DNA of 64,000 nucleotides from Amoebidium appalachense (lineage: Eukaryota; Ichthyosporea). This document shows, one piece after another, positions 24,591-39,398 of this stretch (positions within the stretch are counted from its first letter, which is position 1; the number at the start of each line of letters is the position of its first letter). The stretch covers positions 3,596,001 through 3,660,000 of the forward strand of contig CAVNZM010000001.1 in the NCBI GenBank assembly GCA_963693365.1. Direction: 5' to 3'. The notes below the pieces were generated by a model, which was not told the DNA's origin, did no database searches, and saw nothing but the letters and a program-made list of their open reading frames with translations. Both the position numbers and the translations under genes were made by a program.

Positions 24591-25037
24591 CACACACAAA
24601 AACACACTTCTGTCGTGTAGCCCCTCGACCAACCATCATGACTAGTAGAACGATTGGGAGCTAAGTGCCATTAAAAAAGGGGGAGCGTGGGGGTTGGAGT
24701 AATGTGGAAACGGCACTGTACGAGCTAGGAGGGGGAAGCGGGTGGGTCAAGAGGTGAAGAAGGGCGAAAGCTTCAGGAGCACGGGGGAGGTGTGTGTGTG
24801 TGTGTGTGTGTGCGTGTGTTTGTGTGTGTGTGTGTGTATGTAGGGGGGCGGGGGGGGGGGGGGGGGAATGCAGTATAAGGAAAGTCGGAAAGAGTAAAAC
24901 ATGCTTACCCTAGCAACGGAGAAACCTATCCCTGCAGTGGAGGCGGTCACCACGGCAACACGGCCACTCAGCCGTTTGGCTGTGAACATAGCCGCGGTAG
25001 AGGAGAAAAGACGGCGGGAGACCTGAACGAACGCCAT
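18361..25037 (-). CDS. DHRS4: DHRS4-like NADPH-dependent SDR reductase, 8 exons
   Basis: Exons, 5' to 3' on the minus strand: 25037-24909, 24397-24302, 23750-23687, 22472-22399, 21514-21389, 20742-20594, 19345-19251, 18443-18361. All junctions are GT-AG with matching phases and give 271 aa. Classical short-chain dehydrogenase: cofactor loop TASTAGIGF (31-39), SSRK (55-58) after beta-2 favouring NADPH, NAAV (109-112), structural Asn134, catalytic Ser163, Tyr176 and Lys180 (YSVSK). The protein follows vertebrate DHRS4 along its length and ends in SRL, a peroxisomal PTS1 signal as in DHRS4. The likely reaction is reduction of carbonyls or retinal with NADPH. The N-terminus [18 protein letters not shown] also resembles a mitochondrial presequence, so dual targeting is possible. 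An in-frame Met at 25277 could extend the N-terminus. Introns are filled with homopolymer and GT/GA tracts. Confidence 0.93.
18468..18760. repeat. G-runs in reductase intron 7
   Basis: Long G-run with few interruptions at 18469-18547, directly beside a GT tract that forms the exon 8 splice acceptor on the minus strand, and further G-rich stretches at 18645-18656 and 18711-18740. Confidence 0.9.
19078..19230. repeat. G-rich and (GT)n tract next to exon 7
   Basis: GGGGGA repeats, (GT)n 19121-19162, G-run 19167-19212. The same succession of GT and G-run is found beside the duplicated exon at 12.5 kb. Confidence 0.9.
19521..20096. mobile_element. TTAA-flanked piggyBac-like MITE in reductase intron 6
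   Basis: TTAACCTCTTGAG at 19521-19533 is mirrored by CTCAAGAGGTTAA at 20084-20096, so a perfect inverted repeat begins at a TTAA on each side. piggyBac elements duplicate TTAA on insertion and often have CCYTYTGAG-type ends. The 576-bp interior has no coding frame and contains further inverted pieces around gtcgacat (about 19764 and 20227). It is non-autonomous; the mobilising transposase is not in the window. Confidence 0.6.
20763..20980. repeat. (GT)n, G-run and (GA)n in reductase intron 5
   Basis: (GT)n 20766-20790, G-run 20822-20852, (GA)n 20904-20978. Confidence 0.92.
21046..21380. repeat. G-runs in reductase intron 5
   Basis: G-runs at 21050-21063, 21094-21123 and 21349-21380, separated by unique sequence. 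Confidence 0.85.
21531..22398. repeat. Reductase intron 4: GT tract, CA-rich and C-rich sequence
   Basis: GT/CG tract 21531-21595 beside exon 5, unique AT-richer middle, CA tract 21953-21970, then C-rich sequence with runs at 22260-22276 and 22362-22374 up to exon 4. Confidence 0.75.
22473..22800. repeat. C-runs and poly(A) in reductase intron 3
   Basis: C-run 22507-22522, then C-run 22723-22756 followed directly by an A-run 22757-22779. The rest of the intron to about 22900 is AT-rich with taa/ata repeats. Confidence 0.8.
22952..23127. repeat. Two-copy tandem repeat with G-run core
   Basis: The unit cttcatttcgttgtaagaat-aaatc, G-run, gagagaattggttttttcgg-acgtatctg occurs twice in succession (about 22959-23042 and 23043-23127). 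The copies differ mainly in the G-run. Confidence 0.85.
23166..23686. repeat. C-runs and CA tract in reductase intron 3
   Basis: C-rich 23181-23217, CA 23280-23320, C-run 23458-23483, G-rich 23620-23678. No gene. Confidence 0.8.
23751..24301. repeat. Reductase intron 2: G-runs
   Basis: G-run 23807-23839 and further G-rich sequence to 23873; GA-rich patch 24025-24070; G-run 24098-24117. Confidence 0.8.
24398..24908. repeat. Reductase intron 1: C-runs, GT and G tracts
   Basis: C-runs 24497-24531 and 24545-24588, (GT)n 24791-24840, G-run 24845-24866. The exon 1 donor (GTAAGC on the minus strand) lies at 24903-24908. Confidence 0.85.
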
Positions 25038-26868
25038 TTTTCTGCTAAAGATCTTGCTGAGACCGGCTAGAATGTAACCTGTACACGTAGGTATGGAAAA
25101 AGAGTGACTGGGAGAACAGGCCGTTAGCGGGGAGGTAGGTTTGGATATAGTCTCTATGAGGGCGAGCAAGAAAGTGGGCGTCGACGTCGCAAAACTGACG
25201 TTGAACTCTTCACGCGAGGTTGCTTTGTTTTCAAAAACGGTGGCTCGCCGGACCCGGGAGCGCCCCGATTGGCGCACGTGAGACTACCAATCAAATAATA
25301 GGAAAAATCAGGTGTGCCGGGGTTTGGCATTCTTCATCGTATTTAGGCAAATTCCGAGGAATTTGACACCCTTCAGGATCGTATTTACTAATTAATTGCA
25401 TGGCTCCTGTTAATCATATCACGGTATTTTAGGCTGATACGATTCGTAACGCAAACCCTGGGAAAAATTCAGCAGATTACCATATAAAGCAATCTCGCGG
25501 ACTGTCACATTTGTCAGTCCATGGGGTGGCTCAGTCATAAAGCTTTTTTTCAAGGCCCAGAAAAGTAGTTTTGACATGTGAGCTTACGAGCATATATACA
25601 TAGGTTCTAAACATATAAAAAACTCTGAAATACTACATACTATTTCAATATACATATCTACTGAGACATGGTACTCTCCGGAGCTACCGTAGTCTCCGGG
25701 GCCGTGTTTTCAAGCAAAGTGATGACGTCAATGATGCTTAGTAAGCCAATCATAGCATCAAGTTTTGGCTTCCTAGACCTCTAGCATTGGGGTCGATGAT
25801 CGAAAGGCTTTTTTTTTCTTTTGACTGGATTTACTCGACGGAAAGATACGCAAGTATGCACGGCATACTGAGAAGACAATAAAAACTTCACGAGTTATCC
25901 AGTAACAAGTGCATACTGAGATACCTGAACACTGTGTGAAATTATATAAATACTCAATGTGACGACCAACAGAATTCAACAAAAAGTCTAAAGTGTTCAC
26001 ATTGCCTGCCAGTGTAGCAGACACCCGTAGGGAAAGAGGTAAAACGCGACATAAAAACTCACACCTATCAACATGCTTTCGATTAAAAAGTTCAGCACAA
26101 AAGTGGCACCAGCGGCGATGGAAACAAGAATTACAACGCCACTGCACGACTTCCCAGGCAATATCAACATCAGAGCACCATACAGACTTATCTACTGGGG
26201 TGGTATCCATGCGTACAGCAGGAGAAATGTATCCTGCCAAAGCTCCCAAAAGCGATAATGATCAGTACGGTGTTGCCTAAGGAACATTACACATGCCGAC
26301 TGAGTTTTACCTTTGATTTCTCTATTAGAACGAGAAAGAAACTTATACTGCGTATGGTAATAACTCGAAAAGGCAGAAAAAACAGGAAGAGAAAAGAAAG
26401 AGGGAGCGAGAAAGGCAACGCTGGTGGCGCGCGCGGTGCTGCAACTTGTACACTACTGACCGTGCTGTAGTATAATTTACGTTTTAGATGGGCATTTAAC
26501 GGAACATTACATGGCTTTTAAAAGGATAGTGAGATGTAGCCTAGTAGGCAACATTAGACAGCACGCAATATTGTCTTATAACTATAACTCTCGTACTCTA
26601 GGGTGCCATAAGTTATGATGTCTTTTTGGGTTTTTTTTATGCCTTCAGATATTTTGTATTGAGCCCCCTAGAGGGATCTGTATTGTTTGCCGTGACGTCA
26701 TGACGTCGATTTTTGAGTTTTTCTTTTTTTCGAGCCTTCTTCGCTCTCATTCACACCACTTTGGCAAACCACAAGCACTTCTCACAGCACTCGCTTTACA
26801 GTAGGTTTGGGTATTTTTCTTTGAAAGAAACCATAGACTTTCACAATGGCAACATTTTGGTAGACAAC
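25038..26868. other. Upstream region of the reductase gene, no firm gene
   Basis: Unique, fairly AT-rich sequence that presumably contains the reductase promoter. A 61-codon frame at 26073-26258 (MLSIKKFSTKVAPAAMET start) looks like a mitochondrial presequence, and a 158-codon minus frame overlaps it (25773-26249). Neither shows a domain I recognise. Confidence 0.35.
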
Positions 26869-26869
26869 C

Positions 26870-26870
26870 C

Positions 26871-26936
<66 letters not shown>

Positions 26937-27000
26937 ACCACCACCACCACCTTCCCCCCTTCCGCCCTTCCTTCGCCCCCTCTCCCCGAAAACCATAACC
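26870..27000. repeat. 66-base C-run and C-rich flank
   Basis: C-run from 26872 to 26937, followed by (CCA)n and C/T-rich sequence. Confidence 0.95.
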
Positions 27001-27177
27001 CCCCGCCAACACAAACACACGCACCTTTTCACTTTACCCTCATGGCTTCAAATCGCCATGAAACACACGAATATGTGCAAGTGGGAGTTGTGTGTGTTGT
27101 AGTGTGAGAGTGGGTGCATGGGTGGGTCCTTTTTTCGAGGCCTATGCGGCTTGTCTAATCACGCAAGCTAGTTACAA

Positions 27178-27321
27178 ACTCACACCCACACCACTCACAT
27201 CATCGCGCACAAAAGCACGCAGACACACACATACACGCGTGCATGGACACCGATGCTCATTACACACGAACACTAGCCACCGCACGCACACGCACACAAC
27301 ACACACACACGCACACAACAG

Positions 27322-27352
<31 letters not shown>

Positions 27353-27390
27353 CCAACCCGCAGACACATGCGCGCGCGCACACACACACA

Positions 27391-27441
<51 letters not shown>

Positions 27442-27524
27442 AAGCACACTTTCACGCACTCATACGCACGCACACGTACAAACACGACCGTACGAACACA
27501 CGCACACAAACACACACACACCAC

Positions 27525-27557
<33 letters not shown>

Positions 27558-27632
27558 GACACACACACACACAAACACACACGTACACACACTGTGACAC
27601 ATAGACACGCGTGTACACACCCACACGCACCA
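27178..27632. repeat. CA-rich block
   Basis: Interrupted (CA)n, with pure runs at 27320-27350, 27379-27440 and 27520-27580. Open frames on both strands are His/Thr or Cys/Val artefacts. Confidence 0.9.
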
Positions 27633-27899
27633 TTTTGGAGCACATGGGGACAACCTCACTGGTTTAACCCTGGCAAAACACTACAGGGATTCTAACAGAC
27701 ACGAAGCCCCTGATAACTAAGAGGTGTCTATCTATTAGAGGCCCCTTTCTGTTTTTGATTTTTCTGTTACATCTGATGGCATAAAACATGACTGACTCTC
27801 TCACTCAGGGCCGCTTTCTTGTTGAAGTGATAAAAAACATGCTTGGACGTTTCATGATGCTATACGCGCACTTTTTGTACATGCGTTTGTATTCTTCAC

Positions 27900-28001
27900 C
27901 CCATGTGGCTCTCTATCCTCCCCTCCCCCCCTCCCCCCCTCCCCCAAAACACCCGCCAAATCCATTTTTGATTCACCCGGTCCACCACTTTTGCCACCTC
28001 C

Positions 28002-28046
<45 letters not shown>

Positions 28047-28068
28047 ACATACACACGCACACACATTC
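27900..28068. repeat. C-rich tract with 44-base C-run
   Basis: C/T-rich from 27916, with a C-run at 28004-28046 and a short CA tract after it. Confidence 0.9.
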
Positions 28069-28221
28069 TCAACACTTGCCGTTTGTTCCTTCCTCATTAC
28101 ACGTGTCTCCGTGCTACTCCCCTTCCCCACCACCCAGCCTGCATCGACCTCTCCCACCCTTCTCCCCCGCACAGTGCTTTTCCCTTCCTTCACTTCTCTG
28201 AGTTGGATTTTCGTGGATGAG

Positions 28222-28395
28222 GTGAGCTGGTCGAAACTCGGGCACTGTAAATGAGTTGGGGCCTTCGTGAGGATGGGCTCTGCTCATTCTGCATACCTTT
28301 ATATTTGTGTTTTGCACTCTGCACTGTGTTGTCCTTCAGGAGTGTGCACTTCTTATTAAACCACATTCTAACGCCCCCCGGCCCCCCTCCCCCCC
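28222..28395. repeat. Intronic interspersed repeat, copy 1
   Basis: Shares ggtcgaaactcggg.actgt, gaggatgggctctgct.att and tgcact-tgttgtcc blocks with 52785-52935, and the later part with 33125-33252 and 59825-59912. All copies run into C-rich sequence at the 3' side. About 150 bp, no coding potential, SINE-like size. Confidence 0.6.
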
Positions 28396-28455
28396 CCCCC
28401 CCCTCCCCCTTCTCCGTCTCCCCCTACCCCCTGGCTTTCCCTCCTGGTAAACCAG

Positions 28456-33913
<5,458 letters not shown>

Positions 33914-34210
33914 GGTGTTTTTAGGTTTAAAATTTAAAGGGGTTGAAGGCCGTGCAAAATCTAAACAAGGTTCGGGATGGTCAGAGGAAATGTTTTGTTT
34001 TATGGTTTTAATTTAAGGTGTTAAAGGCGGCATATACATTATAAACACGGTGTTGATAGTGGAGGGCAGGAAGGAGACAAGGGTGGACTCGAATGGCCAG
34101 AGAAAATGATGTTTTATGTTTAAAAGTTTTAATGGTGGTAGATTAAATATTGTTAATAGGACGGTTGTTTCTTTTTGTTGTTGTTTGTAACGGTGGTAAT
34201 CCCTCATCCA

Positions 34211-34265
<55 letters not shown>

Positions 34266-34367
34266 ACCCTCTCCCCTCCTTTTCTCCTCTCCTTTACCTA
34301 ACTCTCCCACCCCCCTCCTCCTTCCCTGGTATTTTTTTATTTATTAGTTGGGGTACACAAGATGGTG

Positions 34368-34373
34368 AATAAA
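34368..34373 (+). terminator. Candidate polyadenylation signal
   Basis: AATAAA about 455 nt after the stop of the beta-trefoil gene, beyond a 62-base C-run (34202-34263). Confidence 0.4.
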
Positions 34374-34494
34374 GTGAGCAAGGAAGGTGTTGGGGACTTT
34401 GGTATTACTGCAAGGGGTGTTAAACTTTGTTGTGAACAGGCAGGCGTCTATGGAAATGAATGTATATGTTGGTATCCCAGCCGCTTTAAAATGT

Positions 34495-34521
34495 GTGTGT
34501 ATGTGTGTGTGTGTGTGTCTT

Positions 34522-34565
<44 letters not shown>

Positions 34566-35064
34566 TGGTGGTTTTTTTTTTTTTTTTTTTTGGGGGGGGG
34601 GGGGGGGGGAGGGGGGGGGGGAGGGGGGGGGGGGGGGGGGGGTAAGGAGGGGGGCTTGCTCACGGGTGATACCAATGGGTTGATATTTGGTTAGGCGCAA
34701 GCAGATAATGGCTTAACGCCCGGTTAATGGTATTAGGGCCCGTCTTTATTGGGCTTGTCTCTGTTCCCTGTTTTACTTTTTATTGATACCTTAGCAAATT
34801 CTTGCATATACGTACATAAATATGGATTTATTAACTCGGGTTACTCAGTCCGTGCACCTATACGTGGAGCCAAGAAAGCAGAGAATCAAAATCCCTCTCG
34901 AGCCCCCTCCCCCCCCCCCCCCCCCCCACCAAAAAAAAAAAAAAAAAAAAAAAAAATAGAAGAAAAGAAAGACCCTCCTCCCACCCTCCCCTACTCCCTC
35001 TCTCCCCCCTTCCTCCCCTCTACCTTTACCTCCCCCCCCCCCTCTTTTTTTTGTATGTGTGCGC

Positions 35065-35143
<79 letters not shown>

Positions 35144-35160
35144 GGGGGGGGAGGGGGGGG
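34495..35160. repeat. GT, T-run, G-run, A-run and C-run block
   Basis: (GT)n 34496-34563, T-run 34571-34590, G-rich 34591-34643, C-run 34911-34927 with A-run 34930-34956, and (GT)n 35071-35140. Confidence 0.9.
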
Positions 35161-35788
35161 AGCCTTGGGGATTACTAAGTCATGAAGGCTAATCAGGTTT
35201 CCGTGTTCGGAATTTCCGAAGAAAAGAGCGTCTGATTTTGGCCTCCACTCTGACAGAACTCTTTTTCATAACCAAAGTTCTTATGTTGATTACACGTGTA
35301 GTCTGAAAATACAAAGCAATAGCTGCTCGTGCCACTGGACACCATATACGTACGATGATCCATGTGCATACTAAATTTTGTACTCATCAGCTTACCTGCA
35401 GAGTATACTAATATATTAGTGGCCTGGAAATGATAGCTATGCCTAGGCACCTTCGCTTGTATTGCATCATACCCGTATAACATATTATGCCGGTCAAGAA
35501 AACACTATTTACATATTCATCATGCAAATTTTTTGTCTTTAGCGGATAGTTGTGCTACCTTACAAGGTTCGATGTAACCCTGTTTTTCATATGAGTTTGG
35601 CCCGGAGACCGATCGCCGCAATTCCATGATTCCAGCTACCTTAAAGATCGGTCGACCTTTATAATGCTAACGCGCTCGGCGGCGGAGACCCTAATGTCAT
35701 ACTTGCGCAAGTCGATTCTGCCAATCGTGCACTGCTGGCAGAGAGCAGTTGTTGCCGCAGGTCTGGCACCAGTAAGCGCACTGATGTT

Positions 35789-35829
<41 letters not shown>

Positions 35830-35853
35830 TGCACAGAACGGGGGAAGTGACTG
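35161..35853. other. Unique spacer ending in a T-run
   Basis: No recognised gene. A minus-strand frame at 35636-35800 has a CxxC followed by DLRKYDI and IIKVD, weakly reminiscent of a uS14/RPS29 zinc ribbon, but the match is too short to call. T-run at 35791-35828. Confidence 0.4.
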
Positions 35854-36049
35854 AGGGGTTTACGCTGTTTACTCGAGGCAAAGAGAACCAGTCTCAGGTA
35901 TGGGGGGGGGGGTTTTGCTCGGAATATCCCCTCAGCGGTATATCATGATCACGTACATAGATGTCGGGTGGTGACTATATATCAGGGTTTACTTTCTCTA
36001 CGAGACACCATAAAGACTACAAGGAGAAATCAATTAGTTGGGGTTCCCC

Positions 36050-36104
<55 letters not shown>

Positions 36105-36136
36105 GGGCTCCCCTCGGGACACTCGGTATCAGCTGG

Positions 36137-36209
<73 letters not shown>

Positions 36210-36436
36210 TGCGCTATAATTTTGTAGTGATGTGTTTCTCAAGCCAATCAATACATCTAATAAACAGGTCGTAGTTACGCGTGTTTAGTATAAAATCAAG
36301 GATGTTGTAATTTACAGGTAGGCTATCTTTCTGGGTGTCTGTTGTGAATGTGACGTGTGTGTGTTGCGGTATTATGTGGTCTATCAAACTACATTTGGCG
36401 ATACATGACCGGTTAAACTGGTGTGTGTGTGTGTTG
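35854..36436 (-). mobile_element. Dispersed poly(A)-containing repeat, copy 2 (inverted)
   Basis: Reverse-complement copy of 6417-7040. It has the same terminal block (aggggtttacgctgtttactc), T-run 36052-36101, GT tract 36138-36205 and coding tail ending HITTKL. Identity ends at gtgtgttg (36436), beyond which the two loci differ, so that point marks one end of the duplicated unit. Confidence 0.7.
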
Positions 36437-36847
36437 TCACCGACTGTACAGTAGAGGTGACATGTGTGTCTTTTCCGTAACTTACGCACTTACTTGATGT
36501 TGTCGTCCTGTGGATTTGAAACGAAGCGTTATAGGACTCCTGTTTTTCAGCTAATAGTGTAAATATGGTAGATCTAGAGGCTTGCAGGTTGGGGGATGGG
36601 GAGCCGTTCAGGGCCACCCAAACTTTAGTAGGTAGGTAACGGAGTATACCGAGTAGAGCATTTAAATTTGAGTAGAGCCCTGAGTTGTGTCCTTAGCAGC
36701 AGATGGCATGTTACAAACTACTAAGCCTAGCTCGACCTTCTAGTCAGATGCCGGCCCGCCCGGTTACCATTCTCATTATAGTAATTTCAGTCGCGGTCTA
36801 GCATTACGAAAGTGGTTTTTGTCCTGACACATTGCTTCGGGGTAAGT

Positions 36848-36880
<33 letters not shown>

Positions 36881-36996
36881 TTCCTTTGTGCTTTGCTCCC
36901 CCCCCCCCCCCCCCCCTTTCTTCCTTCGGTATTCCCAACACCTACTTCACACGGTTAAATGATCACAGTTTCTCATCTTTCGACTTTTGTGCTTTC

Positions 36997-37031
<35 letters not shown>

Positions 37032-37530
37032 ACCCCCTTCCCCCCTCTTCCTTTCTTTCTTCTGCATTGTACGGACCGCGAAGAAGTTATTGCTTACTCT
37101 TTTCTCTCTCGGCGCTTTCTTGCCAGTGCCAATAATTTTTATGCAGATTTTCCAAAAAAAAATAGTAACCATTTTGCTGTGCGTGTTCATATTGCATAGC
37201 AGCCATTACTATTAGACCACTGCAAGGGGGAGGGGCTTAAGTGCCAGTGCCTGGTGATCAACGTTTACCGTCAGGTGGTACCGTGGGGAAGTCGACTGAA
37301 CCAACTATCAAGTATATACAAACCAACATTTATTACTCCAACAGCCGTATTTTTAGCTATATTGTGGACCGTCTTGGTTACTTAATTTGTATCTATGGTC
37401 CCCGGGGCCACCACTACAACATCAATACATTCGGTTACACATGCCTATGGTCGCGGATCGATCAACTTGTATGGACTACGTCTGGGCCGTATACACACGC
37501 ATCCACACTGGCTACGTGCCTATCCCCCCC
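36437..37530. other. Spacer with C-runs
   Basis: C-runs 36850-36880, 36898-36917 and 36999-37031, otherwise unique. No supported gene. Confidence 0.5.
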
Positions 37531-37540
37531 CCCAACAGAC

Positions 37541-37797
37541 AATGGGAGAAATTGTAAAGTAACTGTTTACATTTTTGGTTGTGTGACGTCATAACAGGGG
37601 TGTTTTACCGGCATATGAATATTGATAAAGCAAGATTTTTCATGAAATTTCCCGAACGGGGGCTGCAGGTGCGTGTAGAAGGTTAAAAAAGACAGGACTC
37701 TCAGAGTCCAGGCGGACTCTCATAGTCCGCTGGGAGGACCATACGAACCGACCCAAAATGTAAACTTTACATTTTCTCCCATTATCTGTTCCCCCCC
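37541..37797. repeat. Inverted repeat pair around a 160-bp spacer
   Basis: aacagacaatgggagaaatt-gtaaagtaactgtttacat (37541-37578) pairs with atgtaaactttacattttct-cccattatctgtt (37757-37790). Each arm also holds its own palindrome of the type atgtaaa-n-tttacat. Both arms abut C-runs (37523-37532 and 37791-37856). Confidence 0.65.
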
Positions 37798-37807
37798 CCC
37801 CCCCCCC

Positions 37808-37856
<49 letters not shown>

Positions 37857-37858
<2 letters not shown>

Positions 37859-38187
37859 AAAAAAAAAAACACCTACTCTCGCCCCCAACAGGTACACTGC
37901 TAACCCAAAGAAGCTAGACGGGGGACTAAAAAGCGCCGGCGGGAGGGTGGGCTAGAGAGAGCAGCGACGGGGAACAAAAAGTGAGGGTGATTTAACCATC
38001 ACCCGCTTTTTATAGTACCCTAAAAAGCTGCTACTGTGCCTATTGGATGATCACTTCGATCTCCCAATATGGCACTACTAAGTTTAGAAAATCTGGATTT
38101 TCCCAAATCAACATCGGATTTTCAACTTAGGTTGCTAGCTATGTCCATAATTCTGCCAACTACAAGCTTATATAAACTTGAACATTG
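37857..38187. other. Unique spacer
   Basis: Short A-run after the C-run, then non-repetitive sequence leading into the recombinase gene. Nothing recognised. Confidence 0.4.
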
Positions 38188-38587
38188 CTAAGCCAATTCA
38201 CCTGCGGACGCGGGCGGCCGGGTGGCACCCTGCAACATTCCGAAGTAGAGCCAGTCGTCGGCCGTAGGGATGTGGCCGAGGCCGTAGTGGGACACGGGGG
38301 TGCGGCTGCCAAGCTGCCACACACCCAGCCACGACACAAACGCCTCGTCCACAAGAAGGGCACGGCAGGCGCCCACCAGGCCAAGGCGCAGGCAGTGCCA
38401 CGTGACGCCTGCAGCCTCGCCGGTGGCGAGCACCCCCACATGGCGCAACTCGGCGCGCAGCCAATCGTTTCCCACTTTGGGTGACGCTTTGGGCACGAGC
38501 AGCGCAGTAGTACTACGGGAGGGTAGAGCTGCCAGCATGTGGTGGAACGCCAACGCACACACCGCCGGAACGACTCGATGCCGTACG
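38188..38587 (-). pseudogene. Tyrosine recombinase, C-terminal part (split gene)
   Basis: Encodes the second half of a tyrosine-recombinase catalytic domain: an H-x-x-R box (TWHCLRLG), then SWLGVW with Trp at the second His/Trp position, and a candidate nucleophile Tyr in RTPVSHYG. The stop is at 38188. This part is separated from the rest of the gene (39912-40775) by the LTR element at 38588-39906. The frame is in register across the insertion once the 5-bp target duplication is counted once. Enzymes of this family cut and join DNA for transposons of the DIRS, Ngaro or Crypton types; I cannot say which. Confidence 0.75.
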
Positions 38588-38831
38588 TGTTGGAGTGCAG
38601 ACTTACGCTCACTCCACAATATGTGTATGTTAGCTTTACAATTGGTTCCGTGTACACAGACACACGCTGACACTCGATCACCACATGCACATCTGCATAG
38701 TTGAGGAATGTTGCCAATTGTGTTTTGACTGCAAACGATTGGTTCACTGGTCCCAGAGATCTCTAAATGAAAGTAACCAATCCGATTAGCGCCTGGCATC
38801 CGGATTACATTCCAGACTGCTGCCCCACGGG

Positions 38832-38838
38832 TATATAA
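38832..38838 (+). promoter_or_regulatory. TATA box in 5' LTR
   Basis: ggTATATAAgcc, repeated in the 3' LTR at 39643-39649. Its position marks the U3/R boundary near 38860. Confidence 0.65.
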
Positions 38839-38862
38839 GCCACGTCTCTGCCAGGTGCAGAC

Positions 38863-39018
38863 ATGGAGTTAAGTCATGGAGTTCAGTCATGGAGTTCAGT
38901 GATGGAGTTCAGTCATGGAGTTCAGTCATGGAGTTCAGTCATGGAGTTCAGTCATGGAGTAAAGACATGGAGTTCAGTCATGGAGTTCAGTCATGGAGTT
39001 CAGTCATGGAGTTAACAC
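38863..39018 (+). repeat. 13-bp minisatellite, 12 units, in the LTR
   Basis: Consensus atggagttcagtc; 12 consecutive 13-bp units with a few substitutions (for example taaagac in unit 8). Each unit starts with ATG, and because 13 is not a multiple of 3, ATGs occur in all three frames. The same array lies at 39674-39829 in the 3' LTR. Confidence 0.95.
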
Positions 39019-39095
39019 ACTGAAAGCAGTAAAAAACGGGTCAGCGCCCAAGCGCGCCACGACGACCCTAGTCACAGCGGACTCTACTTCCAACA

Positions 39096-39110
39096 GGGTT
39101 ATGGGCCCAG
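39096..39110 (+). promoter_or_regulatory. Primer-binding site for initiator tRNA-Met (internal)
   Basis: GGGTTATGGGCCCAG directly follows the 5' LTR and is complementary to the conserved CTGGGCCCATAACCC of eukaryotic initiator tRNA-Met. Use of this internal site with a half-tRNA primer is known from Drosophila copia. Confidence 0.85.
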
Positions 39111-39398
39111 ACACGACACCGCGGCCTCTAACTTCACGTCCCCTACGACGCCTTGAACGGAGGAGCCCAGAAACCGACTTCTAGGCTGTACCCTACACCC
39201 GCGAGCGTATTTCCGTGAAGTAGAGACTTTCGCTTCCACAAACTCCATCCGCAGCAGCCTGCGACATCAACGTCAAGTATTCCACTTCATTGGCGGGGCA
39301 CGCACCACAGTGGAATGCACACCCCGGTCTACCCTGCAAGCAGCCACACTCACTCTCTCTTCTCTAGTGGTGTGTACACTTCTCCAATTGGGTAGGGG

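Larger units (their letters stand above)
38588..39095 (+). repeat. 5' LTR
   Basis: TATATAA at 38832-38838 gives a promoter. About 25-31 nt downstream, where transcription should start, a 13-bp minisatellite begins (38863-39018). No AATAAA is seen in the LTR. Confidence 0.9.

Noticed and set aside
25773-26258. Overlapping 158-codon minus and 61-codon plus frames
   Set aside because: Non-repetitive, and the plus frame starts like a presequence, but I see no domain, no consistent splice partner and no conserved neighbour. Left as unsupported.
27043-27081. Possible first exon of the beta-trefoil gene (MASNRHETHEYVQ)
   Set aside because: Its natural donor would be phase 0, while the first modelled exon at 28456 needs a phase-2 partner; I could not link them.
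35636-35800. Possible RPS29/uS14 remnant (CQQC, DLRKYDI, IIKVD)
   Set aside because: Only scattered matches over about 35 residues, and the adjacent T-run is on the wrong side for a retropseudogene tail.
38863-39018. CRISPR-like array
   Set aside because: The 13-bp units are directly adjacent with no spacers; it is a minisatellite in a eukaryotic LTR.
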